Part shown: positions 41,816 through 52,179 of the stretch, piece after piece
Numbering within the stretch: position 1 is the first letter of the stretch
Layout of the letters: each line of letters starts with the position of its first letter
Origin: Prorocentrum cordatum
Lineage: Eukaryota > Sar > Dinophyceae > Prorocentrales > Prorocentraceae
Assembly: GCA_963575745.1 (NCBI GenBank)
Contig: CAUYUJ010018483.1
Span: 1-64,000, forward strand
Direction: 5' to 3'
DNA: 64,000 nt
Program-made: the position numbers and the translations under genes
The notes under the pieces: model-generated
Told to the model about the DNA's origin: nothing
Seen by the model: the letters and a program-made list of their open reading frames with translations, nothing else
The model's database searches: none

Positions 41816-42530
41816 CCGTCGGGGGCCCATCGCCGACCGGTCGGCGATGTTCTTGCCGGCTCCAGGCCGTTGCTTCCCGCCCTGAGCCGGCCCCCTGACG
41901 GCTTTCGGGCCATGGCTCGGGACTTCCGTGGCCGTTCGGGACGAGCCGGGCACCTCCGGGGACGCTCCCTCGACGAGGCGCAGCCGCTGGAGAGCCTCCC
42001 GAGGCTGGGACGCCGCGGGAAGCCGACGGGTACGCCTGGAAACCTCCGCCATCCCAGCGCAACCCGCGTCTGCGTCCCCCCCCCCCCCCTCTGAGCTCGT
42101 CCCTCCCCCGTCGTTCCCCCACGGAGCTGGGCCCCTCGGTGGCGGCGGCGTCCATGCGGGGAGGCGTACGGCCCGAGCTCGCCAGAGCTCAGGTTTGCCG
42201 GCGCTTCTTGGCAGGCCCGCCCTGGATTTAGACGGTCCGCCTTTCCTGGGATGCTTCTCAGCGGGAGTGCTCGTCGAAGTTTCGATTCCAGAGTGTGCCT
42301 CGCCATTTGTCCGACTGCCCCAGCAAGCCAACCCGAGTCATCGAGAATAAGAGGCCCTGGCCCTGATAACACAATGAAGACGTAGCCTGACTTGCCTTCG
42401 CAGCATTCGGGATAATCCACCTGGATGGTTTGGTCCGATACACGCGCTAGAAAGACCCCCCATCCCTATTGTCTTGGGCCTCTTAACGCAGGTCCGCCCC
42501 CAAAGTGTTACGGACCCCGCAATTGCTAAT

Positions 42531-42674
42531 CATGGCTGGACCTAAACGGTGGTTAGGCGATTTCGTGGGCCGTTTTCGTTTCGACTTCGCTTTGCGGTAA
42601 GGGCGGATTGAAGACAAAACGAGGGAAAACGAAAACAAAAAGAAAACGAAAAACACCGTTCAGGTTCAGCCCTG
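42531..42674. mobile_element. hAT-type MITE, copy 2
   Basis: 144 bp related to 32891-33048 from end to end: CATGGCTGGACCTAAACGGT at the left, complement of CAGGGCTGAACCTGAACGGT at the right, same AAAACGAAAAC-rich interior. TTGCTAAT flanks it on both sides (42523-42530, 42675-42682), an exact 8-bp target duplication. Different target and some divergence show independent insertion. Confidence 0.92.
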
Positions 42675-43319
42675 TTGCTAATCATCGAGTGCTCCAAGCT
42701 CGAGTCCTACGCGTCCCCGGCCCATGCGGCGGCACGTCAGGCTCGGCGCGGTCCTTTTGACCGCGCGCCTGCTCCGCTGCGCGAAGGGCGGCCCGGACCT
42801 GCCGCAGGAGGGGCGCGCGGGCGGCGACGAGTCAACCACCAGACCAAAAGCGTGTCGGGGATCGATGTCGTCTTTGTTGACCAGCCTGCAACGTATCCCC
42901 ATCCCTGTGGAGGGCATCAGCTTCTCTCGGTACCGGTCTTAGGGATTGCCTCAGCTTCTGATGGGCGCACCCTTAAGATTGTTATCGCCTTTTGGCTTTG
43001 TCAATCTTAGGGCCAGGGATCAGTTCGAGGCTGGTTACTCGTCGATGTTGGCATCCAGAGAGGTCGCTTTCGGCCGAAGGAAAAATAGCATGAATATAAA
43101 CGTTCGACGGTTCGCTTGGATTTCTTGGATCTGCGTTGGACCCCTCTAGCGTCGCCTCCGGCGCCGCCCCTGGCGCGCTGGGTTCATGTCATGCCGTGTC
43201 GATGCGGCGACGCACCCAGCGCAGGCGTTCAGTGTTGAACACCGCCATTGGCCCAGAATCGGCCAATATGGCACGACTTGACGATTGAAACGCCGCCGAG
43301 GAGGAGCGAAGAGGAGCGA

Positions 43320-43415
43320 AGAGCAGGAGGAGGAGGAGGAGGAGGAGGAGGAGGAGGAGGAGAAGGAGAAGGAGGTGGGGGAGGAGGAGGAGGAGGAGGA
43401 GGAGGAGGAGGAGCC
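43320..43415 (+). repeat. (GAG)n microsatellite
   Basis: GAG triplets. 42690-43300 has no gene I can support; 43115-43185 resembles 33355-33425. Confidence 0.85.
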
Positions 43416-43465
43416 CCACGGGCTGAGGAAAGCGGGGCCAGCCGTCGTCGTCGTCGGCCCGCCCT

Positions 43466-44596
43466 TTGCCCCTCGTGGCCGCGCGCCGCGGCGGTTGCGA
43501 TAGGCAGCCGCTGCAGCCGCACGCCCGCGGAGGCGGCACCCCTCCGCGCGCCACCGAGCTGCTTGAGGCGGGGCCGAGGGCCCTAAGACGGCCCAAGAGG
43601 CCCCCGTCGGCCCCACCACGTGCGAGGAGGCGGCGAGCGCGGACGCCTGGCCACCGCCAGGCCGCGCTGGAGGCGGCCGCCACGCCGCGCACCGTCGGCG
43701 AGCCCGCCTGGCATCGCCGCGCCAGGCAGCAGCGTGCGGAGTCCAGCGTGCTGCTGAGGCTGCGCACCGCCGCGCAGGTGTTGGCCCAGCACCATTCCGC
43801 GCAGCGGCAGCAGCACCAGCAGGAGGACGCCGAAATGGCCAGCAGGACGTGGACAACTTGGCAAAAGGGCAGGTGGAAAGAGCAGCAGGATGCCCAGTGG
43901 AAGCAAAACGTGCCTTGGCGCCGGCACGATGAGAAGAGGACGTCCAGCAGGAAGAGAGGACCGCGCCCGCCAAGCGCCAGGAGGCGAAAACGAGATGACG
44001 ACCACGGCGGAAGCAAGGAAGAGGGCGGAAGAGGAGGACGCGCTGGGGGCGGAACCCCCAGCTCCAGCGCCGCCAACCCCAAGGAGCTGAAGAAGATCCT
44101 CGAGCAGATCCCGATGGCGACGCCGTCGGCAGCAAGAGCCCACGAAACCTTCCAGGAACCGATGGAGGGCAAGCACATGGCGCTGCAGAAGCAGCAGATC
44201 GAGAAGAGGCTAGACGACCTCGGGCTGATCCTGATTGCGGCATAGTCCGCGCGCGAGGACGGAACGGACATCATCAAAGAATTTGCAGCCCTGAAGTTCG
44301 CTCTTGTGAATATGCACTTCGAACACAAGCGAAGGAAAGAGACAACGAGGGAAACAGAGCACATAAACATGCACATATACATTGCGCAGAAGAGTATGAC
44401 AAAGTGGAGAACGGAGATCGACAAATGGCAGGATAGAAAGGCCCACGTGAGGAACGTTGTCAGCGAGCTCACGGACACGGGCGAGGGCGACACAGACGGC
44501 GACGACGAGGAGTATTACGACAAGCCGAGTAGGTCTAAAGGAAAGGAGGAATACCGTCGACGCCCGTCGCCTTACAGGAAAAGCCAAGAGGAATAA
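43466..44596 (+). pseudogene. unknown Arg/Gln/Glu-rich protein, 5' part
   Basis: A single frame runs from about 43466 to 44596, broken by one in-frame TAG (44243-44245). Before it: RTAAQVLAQHHSAQRQQHQQ, WKEQQDAQWKQNVPWRRHDE, ELKKILEQIPMATPSAARAH and QQIEKRLDDLGLILIAA. After it: DIIKEFAALKFALVNMHFEH, IAQKSMTKWRTEIDKWQDRK and DDEEYYDKPSRSKGK. Composition is protein-like and highly charged. I do not recognise the family. It could be a pseudogene, an unspliced gene, or a transposon-borne coiled-coil protein. Confidence 0.45.
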
Positions 44597-44607
44597 GTTG
44601 CGCCAGG

Positions 44608-45960
44608 ATGGATGGCATCGTCGAGAGCTTGTCGAAGGTCACGCAGGCAATAGAGCTCCAGGCCAAAGCGCAGAACGACATGGAGCAGAGGATCAACGCC
44701 AATTTCAAGAGAAGCAGCCAAGGAAAAAGCCAGACGGAGGAAGCTGCGGCACGCGAGGAGGCCCTGAGACAAAGGAGTACAAAGCAGCGGCGGAGACGAG
44801 CAAGAGGACGTGGCAGGCAAAGGCCGATAAGACAGCAGCTGCAGTGGCAGAGAAAAGAGAGGCCAAGTTGAGGTTCGAATTCCAGGAGGCACACGAGGGA
44901 CAAATAATAATGTTCCAGGAGGAACAGGTCCAATGCCAAAGACAAAGAGAGGAAATGATAACCCAGGCCATGATCAGGCAGCAGCACGTGCACGAACCGC
45001 AAAACAAAGCGCCCAACTTCTTACGGATGCAACAGCAAGCACGCGAGGAGGCCCAGAAGGAGGCTGAGAGGCAGCACGAGATCGAGCAGGAATCGCTGAT
45101 GCAATAAGTAACACAAGCCAGGGCCACGGCGTTGAGACGCGAGCAGGCCAACGCAGGACAAACGGGAATCGCGAACCAACGCCACAGCATGATCGCGCAG
45201 AACATAGTGGCCCATGGTGGCCCCCAGATCGCGACGGCCCAGCAGCAGTTCTAGCAGGCCCTGGCGGCGCAGAGGAACGCGGAGGAGGCAAGAAGGCTGC
45301 AAGCACAAACACAGATGGACATGGAAGTGGGGGTAGTCATCGCGCAGAAGGATAGTCAGAGGGACGAGGAACGCGCATGCTACAAGAGCCAACTCGAGCG
45401 TGCGAGTCGACTTGTAGCGGAGGACGTGGACCTCATTGCAGCACTGGATCGCAGCATCAACGCCAACGCGCAGGCGGCGGAGGCAGAAAGGAGGACACGA
45501 AGGGGGGCGGCGCGCCGGCAGCAGACCCAGCATGAAGATGCCGGGGGCGAGGGCATGCCGAGCACCTTCTCGATGGCCGACGACGCACGGTGGCAGAGTT
45601 GGGCGGCAGAAGAAGAAGAGAAAGGAGGTGCGCACGCAGTCCCCTACATAAAGCTCAAGGACGCGTCCGCTGCCCCATTCCAACCAGCACCTCAGCGGAC
45701 AAGGCGGTCAAGCGAAGAGGTGGGCGATCGACCGGGCCATCGCGGCAGCCGTGGGCGAGCAGGAGTTGCACGACGCCTAGCTGCAAATGGCAGGGCACGA
45801 GATGGCCATGAGGCAGGAGGAGACCGATAGGTGGGCGTCGGTGGCACCGACCCCTATATCCAAGTCGTGGAGGGCCCCAGATTCCGGCGACTTCCAAAAC
45901 GCCGCTACCGACGAATAGCTGCAACGCCAGGAGCAGATAAGGATAGCAACAGGAGGATGA
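44608..45960 (+). pseudogene. unknown Gln-rich coiled-coil protein, 3' part
   Basis: Begins MDGIVESLSKVTQAIELQAK in one frame, then moves to a long helical stretch in another: REAKLRFEFQEAHEGQIIMF, QAMIRQQHVHEPQNKAPNFL, ERQHEIEQESLMQ. That frame is interrupted by TAA (45105) and TAG (45253) yet continues as protein-like sequence (NAEEARRLQAQTQMDMEVGV, SRLVAEDVDLIAALDRSINA). A further frame holds LHDA*LQMAGHEMAMRQEE and TDE*LQRQEQIRI with TAG at 45778 and 45916. The helical, Gln/Glu/Arg-rich pattern indicates a coiled coil. Function unknown. Confidence 0.45.
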
Positions 45961-45973
45961 CTGGAAGCAAGCT

Positions 45974-46110
45974 GAGGAGAGGAGGAGGAGGAGGAGGACG
46001 GCAGGAGTGAGGAGGATGGCTGGAGGAGGAGGAGGAGGAGGAGGAGGAGGAGGAGGAGGGCTGAAACAATGCGAAATCAAGCAGAAGGAGGAGGAGGAGG
46101 AGGAAGAAGA
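45974..46110 (+). repeat. (GAG)n microsatellites
   Basis: GAG triplets in two blocks. The frame after them (46130-46560: EMTQEKAEKEQAGREAMVER, RKVRVVDAGEGFADFGDRDV) remains protein-like up to the AT tract, perhaps the end of the preceding coding region. Confidence 0.7.
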
Positions 46111-46577
46111 GGCCATCGCTGCAGAAGTCGAGATGACCCAGGAGAAAGCCGAGAAGGAGCAGGCCGGCAGAGAAGCCATGGTGGAGAGGATCAAGAAGGG
46201 CGAAGTAGGAGACGAGACTGCAGGAGGACGCCTGAGGAGGGCATGCTCCCCCACGCAGGCTGCGGACGAACCGTGGAGCCCCAAGGGCGACCTATCGGAG
46301 ACGGAGCCTTTCGACCCAGAAGCCACGATCCCACGGCGGCAGGACAGGGCCGCTTCGGCCGGACCGCCAGGATGCGGGGCATTCGGAGTCACGAGGAAGA
46401 AGGCGGGCGCAGCTGGAGAAGGCAGCTGGCCGTCTTCGCGGTCGGCTTCGCCTGCGCGCTCTTCCCACAAAGGCGCCAGGAAGGTCCGCGTCGTCGACGC
46501 GGGCGAGGGTTTCGCGGACTTCGGGGACAGAGATGTCAACCCGATGGGGCGCGGCGAAGTCAGCGGCGACGGCGCCG

Positions 46578-46579
<2 letters not shown>

Positions 46580-46623
<44 letters not shown>
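46580..46623. repeat. (AT)n tract 1
   Basis: About 22 AT dinucleotides between GCGG and CCGT, directly abutting the spliced-leader relic. Confidence 0.95.
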
Positions 46624-46628
<5 letters not shown>

Positions 46629-46645
46629 ATCCATTTTGGCTCAAG
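46624..46645 (+). other. genomic spliced-leader relic, one mismatch
   Basis: TCCGTATCCATTTT followed by GGCTCAAG differs from the dinoflagellate leader only at base 7 (T for G). The next bases are TCCTAC, not a GTA donor. It lies 347 bp upstream of the ATG of the gene at 46993, with a second AT tract in between, and marks an mRNA-derived sequence. Confidence 0.85.
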
Positions 46646-46795
46646 TCCTACAAGGCACGCCGCAGGGCGCGCGCTGTCTACTGCCTCTTCCCCCGCCGCT
46701 GCGAAGACCCACAATTCTGCGCAGGCTTGCGGTGGTGTTCAGGGCGTTCAGGGGGTTCCTCCGCCTGCTGATGTGGGTCAGCTTGTTAGGGGTCA

Positions 46796-46797
<2 letters not shown>

Positions 46798-46830
<33 letters not shown>
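46798..46830. repeat. (AT)n tract 2
   Basis: About 16 AT dinucleotides between GTCAGG and CTCTCC. Confidence 0.95.
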
Positions 46831-46831
<1 letters not shown>

Positions 46832-46992
46832 TCTCCCCTCGCGCCGTGCGATAGGCGCCGGGCTGCTGGGCGGCGAGCTGGGGACCGTGCTGCAGGCGCC
46901 GCGGCGGCGCTTGTGCGCGCGAGAGGCGCGCCGCGCCTGCGGGGCGTGCCGCGGACCGCGGCACCCACGGGACGTTGCGGCCTCCGTCGACG

Positions 46993-47868
46993 ATGGCCGA
47001 GGCCTCCCCCGCAGCCCCGGAGGGTTCCTGGCAGCGGATCTGGGTCCCCAAGGGCATGGCAGTCTGGCTTGGGCCCATCCCAGGTGCCGCGGGCTGCCCT
47101 GTCGCACCTATCCCGGCGACAGGCGCAGGGAGTGGACGTGACGGCTCCGACGGCGACGGCGAGGGAGCCGGCGCACCCGCCACGCGCGGCAGCGCCGAGG
47201 GAGCGGAGGCGACGCGAGGCTGCGGCGCCGCCGTGCAGCATCCGCCGACGCTCCCCACATCGCTCGCTGGTGGCAGCCTGCCGCCTCTGCCATCGGTGCC
47301 AGACTTCCCGAAGCTCGATGGCGATGCCACTGGCGACGTGAAGGTTGGCGTGCGCTTCAACCCAGAGGTGGAGTGCAAGCAGTGCTCAGCGGCGGCGCCG
47401 GCGGAGGCGCCTGCAGCTGCGACCGCACGTGGTGCTCCTGCGCGCGAGGGCGCCGGGAGCAGTCAGGAAGTTCTTCAGCATGATGGTGCCGAGAACCTGG
47501 CCGAATGCGATGAGCTCACCTTCGGCGCCGCCTCGGACCTATTGGCCCAACTCGATGCCGATGGTGCCGCCCATCTTCCACTTTTTCTCCGGGATTCGCG
47601 CGAGGTGACCATGGAGTCCAGCTACGACCCGCTGGTCCTCACGGCCGAGCCGAGCACGCAGTTCCGGAGCCTCTTGCGGCATGCCGTGGGTGTGTCGCGC
47701 CAGGCTGGTCTCGCTGTCGAGCCCAAGAGTCTGGTGATGTGCATGCTGAGGGAAGGCGTCATTGAAGTGGCCTCTGCCGCGAAAAAGGCAATTTTCCAGA
47801 GCATTTTGGAGCAGGCAGCGCCCGCGTCCTTCGTCTTCATCTCGGTCCAGACGACCAGTGATGCCTGA
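46993..47868 (+). CDS. hypothetical protein, intact frame
   Basis: ATG at 46993 begins MAEASPAAPEGSWQRIWVPK; 291 residues to a TGA at 47866. The N-terminal 100 residues are Ala/Gly/Pro-rich; the middle has PSVPDFPKLDGDATGDVKVG and a lone CKQC; the C-terminal 130 residues look folded: LAECDELTFGAASDLLAQLD, SYDPLVLTAEPSTQFRSLLR, VEPKSLVMCMLREGVIEVAS and FQSILEQAAPASFVFISVQT. No signal peptide or membrane span. I do not recognise the family. The intact, intronless frame and the SL relic upstream fit a retrogene. An AATAAATTAA stretch follows the stop by 25 bases. Confidence 0.65.
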   Translation: MAEASPAAPEGSWQRIWVPKGMAVWLGPIPGAAGCPVAPIPATGAGSGRDGSDGDGEGAGAPATRGSAEGAEATRGCGAAVQHPPTLPTSLAGGSLPPLPSVPDFPKLDGDATGDVKVGVRFNPEVECKQCSAAAPAEAPAAATARGAPAREGAGSSQEVLQHDGAENLAECDELTFGAASDLLAQLDADGAAHLPLFLRDSREVTMESSYDPLVLTAEPSTQFRSLLRHAVGVSRQAGLAVEPKSLVMCMLREGVIEVASAAKKAIFQSILEQAAPASFVFISVQTTSDA

Positions 47869-47899
47869 GTTTTCAGCCTGCCTGGTCATGCCAATAAAT

Positions 47900-48321
47900 T
47901 AATGGCCCGAGTTTGTCGTAACGGCCCGCGGCCGTTCGGAGCGCAGGATTGCCCACTGGCCGCCCTGCTGCCCATGCTCGCCGTGCCATGGCAGCGACGC
48001 GCCCACTGACCAGCGCTGCTCCTGGCCTCCCATTGCTTTTACTAGTTGCCCAGCTGTGTGGCCGGATTCGGCTCGGATTGCTGGTGCCGGGTCGCCCTGG
48101 CGGCCGTCGTCGTCGCGGCTGGATTCGGCTTGTCTCGCTGGCGTCGGGTCGTCCCCCGTTGGCCCTCGTCGCCACGGACGGTGCAGTGCACTGCACGCGC
48201 CCGATGGCTTCCCACAAACGTGGATCGCCGTCAATGATAAAAACGGGGTCGCCCCCGTTTTTGGCACGCACGCCTTTTTCGAAACTTGTCTTGAGACGCC
48301 TCGCGCAACCCTTGCTAAATA

Positions 48322-48326
<5 letters not shown>
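47900..48326 (+). other. no supported gene
   Basis: GC-rich stretch with overlapping open frames on both strands but no motif. It has short repeats of GGATTCGGCTYG at 48063 and 48120. Confidence 0.4.

Positions 48327-48362
<36 letters not shown>
48327..48362. repeat. (AT)n tract 3
   Basis: About 18 AT dinucleotides, followed 35 bp later by a run of G (48393-48409). Confidence 0.95.
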
Positions 48363-48365
<3 letters not shown>

Positions 48366-48548
48366 AACGAGGCGCGCCCCTAGGGGCGGCCCAGGGGGGG
48401 GGGGGGGGGCGGCGCCTGTGCTCCACCCCGCAGACAGCATCACAGCAGGATATCGCAGCACAGGTCGGCGGTCTGGGGCCCCCGCTAGCACGCTGCGCCC
48501 AGCGGATAATCAACGACAGCGACAGCCCGCCCATCCAGGGCAGAGCTT

Positions 48549-49396
48549 GCACGCATGTCTGCGACGAAGATAGCTCAACCGCAAGGGGGCCGAGAAGAAT
48601 TCAACCCCGCGCTGGAGGTGTAGTTCGACCGACCGCTACGAGCCAGGCGAGCATCGAGGCGAAGATCGACGAGCGCAGGTCCGACGGCAACGCCAGGAAG
48701 CCCCGCTCGAGACAGCTAAGCGAAAGCCGCGAAGAAGTCCAACATGGCGGAGAGGAGGGCGTCTCTGCCATCGAGCTGCGTAGGTGCCCACGGGACGCAC
48801 TACATGCTCGACCATCAGCTGCGGGGGTCCCCACAGCTAGTTGCATTTGCAATGCGGTTGCCATAGACCTCGACAGCGACCTCGACCACCGCGCCGAGGT
48901 CATCGAGGCCGCCTCGGCGCCAGGCAGCCCGCGAAGAGGGCTATGCCAGGTTTCCGCTGGCACTGCGACGGAGGCGGCGTCGCACGGTAGGAGCGCGAGT
49001 GCTGCGCTACCAGGAGGCACGGGAGGATTGGCAGCGGGTCGAGCACTACGCCCTGCTCACCGAAGCCGAGGTGGGCCTCCGTGGACACCTGCAACGCCCA
49101 GCACAGAGGAGACCCCCCTGAAGAGGAGGGGGCGCCGCAGGGCAATCCGCAGCGCCGCCGACGGCCCCGCGAGCTTTGTCGAGACCCCCCTGTCAGTCGA
49201 CGCAGGCATGGGCTCTAGAGGAAGCACCGAAGAGAAGGAGGCAACCCGAGAGGAGGATGCGACAAGCGGAAGAGAGACGAAGTATTACCCGTTCAGGGTC
49301 GAGCGGCAACGACGACCCCGACTGGACTGGAGGACCAAGTCCTGCGGAAGCCCCCGCGCGAGGGAACGCCCCATGCTCGAGCTCGTCATGTCTTGA
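48549..49396 (+). CDS. open frame of uncertain coding status
   Basis: A plus-strand frame stays open for about 280 codons: TATSQASIEAKIDERRSDGN, HGGEEGVSAIELRRCPRDAL, AIDLDSDLDHRAEVIEAASA, then an Arg/Pro/Thr-rich end with a TGA at 49394. It has no clear ATG start. Other frames on both strands are also open over parts of it, so coding status is unproven. No domain recognised; it could be a worn retroelement gag-like segment. Confidence 0.3.
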
Positions 49397-49558
49397 TGGA
49401 GGCGCCAGGACGCAGAGTCCTGAGGAAGCCCCGCTTGCGTGGTAACACCTCAGGCAAACGTCGCTACGTAGAGCTGGATAGCCGAGCGCCCGCATGGACT
49501 GAGGGGTGCCCGAAACACGTCTTCGACCTCCCATAAGGAATCTTCAAAATGAACGTTC

Positions 49559-50060
49559 GCCCCCCGCCGCCCCCCCCCCCCCGACAGTCAGACCCCCCCG
49601 CCCCCCCCCAGCCCCCCCCCGCCCCCCCCCCCCCGCCCCCCCCCCCCCCCCCGACAGTCTCTGACAGTCCCCCTCCCCCCCAGACCCCCCCGCAGCCCCC
49701 CCCCCCCGCCCCCAGACCCTCCCCCCGGCCCCCCCCCCCCTCCCCACCGCCCTCTCCCCAGCCCCCCCATCCACCCTCCAAGCCCTCACCGCTCCCCTCA
49801 CCGACATCCCCACCCTCCTCCCTGATCCCCCCCGACAGTCTTTGACAGTCCCCCCCCCGTTCCTTCACGACAGTCCCCCCGACCCTCCTCCTGACAAGCT
49901 TTGCCCCCCTCCCAAATCGCCCTCGAAGCCCCCCCCCCCCCCCCCCGCCCCCTCCACACCCCCTATCCACCCGCCCCCCCCCCGACAATCTTTGACGGCT
50001 CGCACCTCCCCGGCATCCCCCCCGACCCCCCCGGGCAATCTTTGACAGCCCCATGGCTGT
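49559..50060 (+). repeat. poly-C island with GACAGTC words
   Basis: About 500 bp of C runs (up to 16) broken by GACAGTCTTTGACAGTCCCC-type words (about six copies of GACAGTC/GACAATC). The complement is rich in G runs. Confidence 0.95.
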
Positions 50061-50079
50061 CGGATCCCCGCGACCGATT

Positions 50080-50455
50080 CGTTTAATCGGAGGGGGAGGA
50101 GGAAGGGAGGCGGGTGAGGAAAGGGAGGTGGATGAAGAACACGAGTATGATAAAGCACGTGCGGGTCGCTCGTCCTTTTCTATCTCCTTGCTGTCTGAGG
50201 CCGCGTTGGTTTTAGGACGCACCTCTCGTCTCCGAACAACTCCGGGAGGGGTCGGGCGCGCGCCGTCGGAAGGAGGGGTGGAGGGCGCGGAGGAGGAGGA
50301 TGAGATGGAACACCAGGAGGAGGAGGAGGAGGAGGGGGAAAAAGAGGAGGGGGCGGGCAAACACCGTCGGAGGGTCAATCGCCCTCTCGAAAACATGCCA
50401 TGCAGAGCAGGGGTGGATGGCCGCCTTGAAGCAATACCTCTCTCCCCCTGAGGAC
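50080..50455 (+). other. open frame, acidic, doubtful
   Basis: Reads GGGGREAGEEREVDEEHEYD ... SLLSEAALVLGRTSRLRTTP ... EEEDEMEHQEEEEEEGEKEE to a TGA at 50451. Much of it is GAG/GGA composition. From 50455 to 50880 I see only duplicated GGATTTCTTTTCTTCTTTCC-like words (50743, 50817). Confidence 0.25.
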
Positions 50456-50883
50456 CGATAGCGTTCGCTGAAATAGCTCCGCAAGGTTGTGACGCGTTCT
50501 GACGCACCTGGGCTACCCTCGCAATCACTTGGTCTCATCAACTCTCCTTTCGCTCTCCCTGTTTTATCCCCCCCCCTCGCCCCATCCTCGCATGCCTCGC
50601 TCTGTTATGTTTCTCATCCGACCTCCTCCCTCCGCGAGCCAGCTTTGTCGGCTCAGATGTCGTCCATTTTGGACGATTTCTTTGGCGGCCTCTCGGAAGA
50701 TCGCCCCCGTGACTCATCCCTCAACCCCCCAACCCCCCGACCGGATTTCTTTTCTTCTTTCCGCGGGGGGTCAACCTTCGCGGCGACCTGTTAAACCCGG
50801 GACCCCTGGCGGCGCATGGATTTCTTTCCTTCTTCCCCGCGCGCGTTGCCGCTGGAACCCCTGAACCCCTCCGACTACCGTAC

Positions 50884-51275
50884 AACTCGTACTTGAGTAC
50901 AACTGGTACTATCATGTCCTATCGCGCAGTTGTTCCTAGAGAGCACGTTGTCCTGCCGTGCAAATATTCGAGTGCAGCTGGTATCATATTACAGCTGGTA
51001 AAATTGTGCCCCCTAGAACAACGCCCTATCGCCAAATCGCCAATCCCCAGTACTAGTACAACTCCATGGTACAACTCCCGAGCACAACTCCCCCGTACAA
51101 TTCCACGGTTTAAGTGGTACTATAACAACTCTCTGATCTAAGTTCCGAGTGCTAGTACAACTCCCTCGTACAAGTCCTTGATGCAACTCCTTGGTGCAAT
51201 TCCCGAGTAATAGTACAACTTCTAGTGCAAGTCTGTAGTGCACTTCCCTAGTACTACTACAATTCCTTAGTACAG
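50884..51275 (+). repeat. AGTACAACT degenerate repeat
   Basis: Scattered copies of AGTACAACTCC / GGTACAACT / AGTACTAGTACAACT over about 390 bp, some with GTACTAGTAC palindromes. Non-coding. Confidence 0.75.
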
Positions 51276-51338
51276 TTTAAAAAAACCATTACAAAAACAA
51301 AACTTTGTTCTTCATTTAGCGTTCATTTTTTGGAAGAA

Positions 51339-51825
51339 TCCTGAGTATATTGGGTTTCAATATATTGGGTTTCCAATATTAAGTTCCCAATATATTGGGT
51401 TTCCAATATACTGAGTTTCAGCTGTGTCGGTTTCCTATATATATTCTAATTTCTTGAGTTTCCAATATATTCGGTTTCCAATATATTGGGTTTCCAAGAT
51501 AGTGGGTTTCCAATATGTTGGGTTTCCAATATATTGGGTTTCCAATATACTAGGTTTCCAATATATTGGGTTTCCAATATATTGGGTTTCCAATATAATG
51601 GGTATCAAATATATTGGGTTTCCAATGTATTAGGTTTCCAATATATTGGGTTTCCAATGTATTGGGTTCCTAATATATTGGGTCCCCAATATTTTGGGTT
51701 TCCAATATATCGGGTTTCTAATATATTGGGTTTCGAATATATTGGGTTTCGAATATATTGGGTTTCCAATATATTGAGTTTCCAATATATTGCGTTTCCA
51801 ATATACTGGGTTCCCAATATATAAG
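51339..51825. repeat. 16-bp AT-rich palindromic satellite, about 30 units
   Basis: Unit TTTCCAATATATTGGG; its core CCAATATATTGG is a perfect palindrome. Variants replace one or two bases (CCAATATACTGG, CGAATATATTGG). It translates in all frames as a 16-residue repeat (FPIYWVSNILGFQ-like), a composition effect. It contrasts sharply with the GC-rich surroundings. Confidence 0.95.
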
Positions 51826-52179
51826 CCCGAACCCGAACCCAAACCTCACCGGCTGTAATTCAGTTGTTCCCGTACTAATACAAATCCCTAGTGCAACCGC
51901 GATTAAGGTGTTGTTGCATTGCACTTACAGTCTCGGCTCTCACGCTTTTCTTCCTCTGGTTGCGCTTGGGGGGGTGGGACCCCTCGCGCGGGCACCCCCG
52001 CGGCTGGGAGTTCATTCCTCTTCCGGAATTTGAGGGGGGGGTAACCCCCGTGCTCGAACCCCATCGCCAGGGTTTTTTTTTTTCCTCCGCGGAAACCGGA
52101 CCCCCTGGGTTCTTCGGCGCGCCCCATTTTTTTTTCTTGCCGGTTGGGCCTCCATGGGTCTTAGGTTGGAGTCACCCGG

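Noticed and set aside
43466-45960. Nuclear reassignment of TAG to Gln
   Set aside because: Intact genes in the window end in ordinary stops including TAG (for example 62945) and the region also has frameshifts, so pseudogene decay is simpler.
46530-46860. Reading frames with long Tyr-Ile runs
   Set aside because: Produced by AT dinucleotide tracts on both strands.
51339-51825. Repeat protein encoded by the 16-bp array (WVSNILGFQ repeats)
   Set aside because: The unit is a palindrome and translates to similar repeats on both strands; substitutions show no codon bias.
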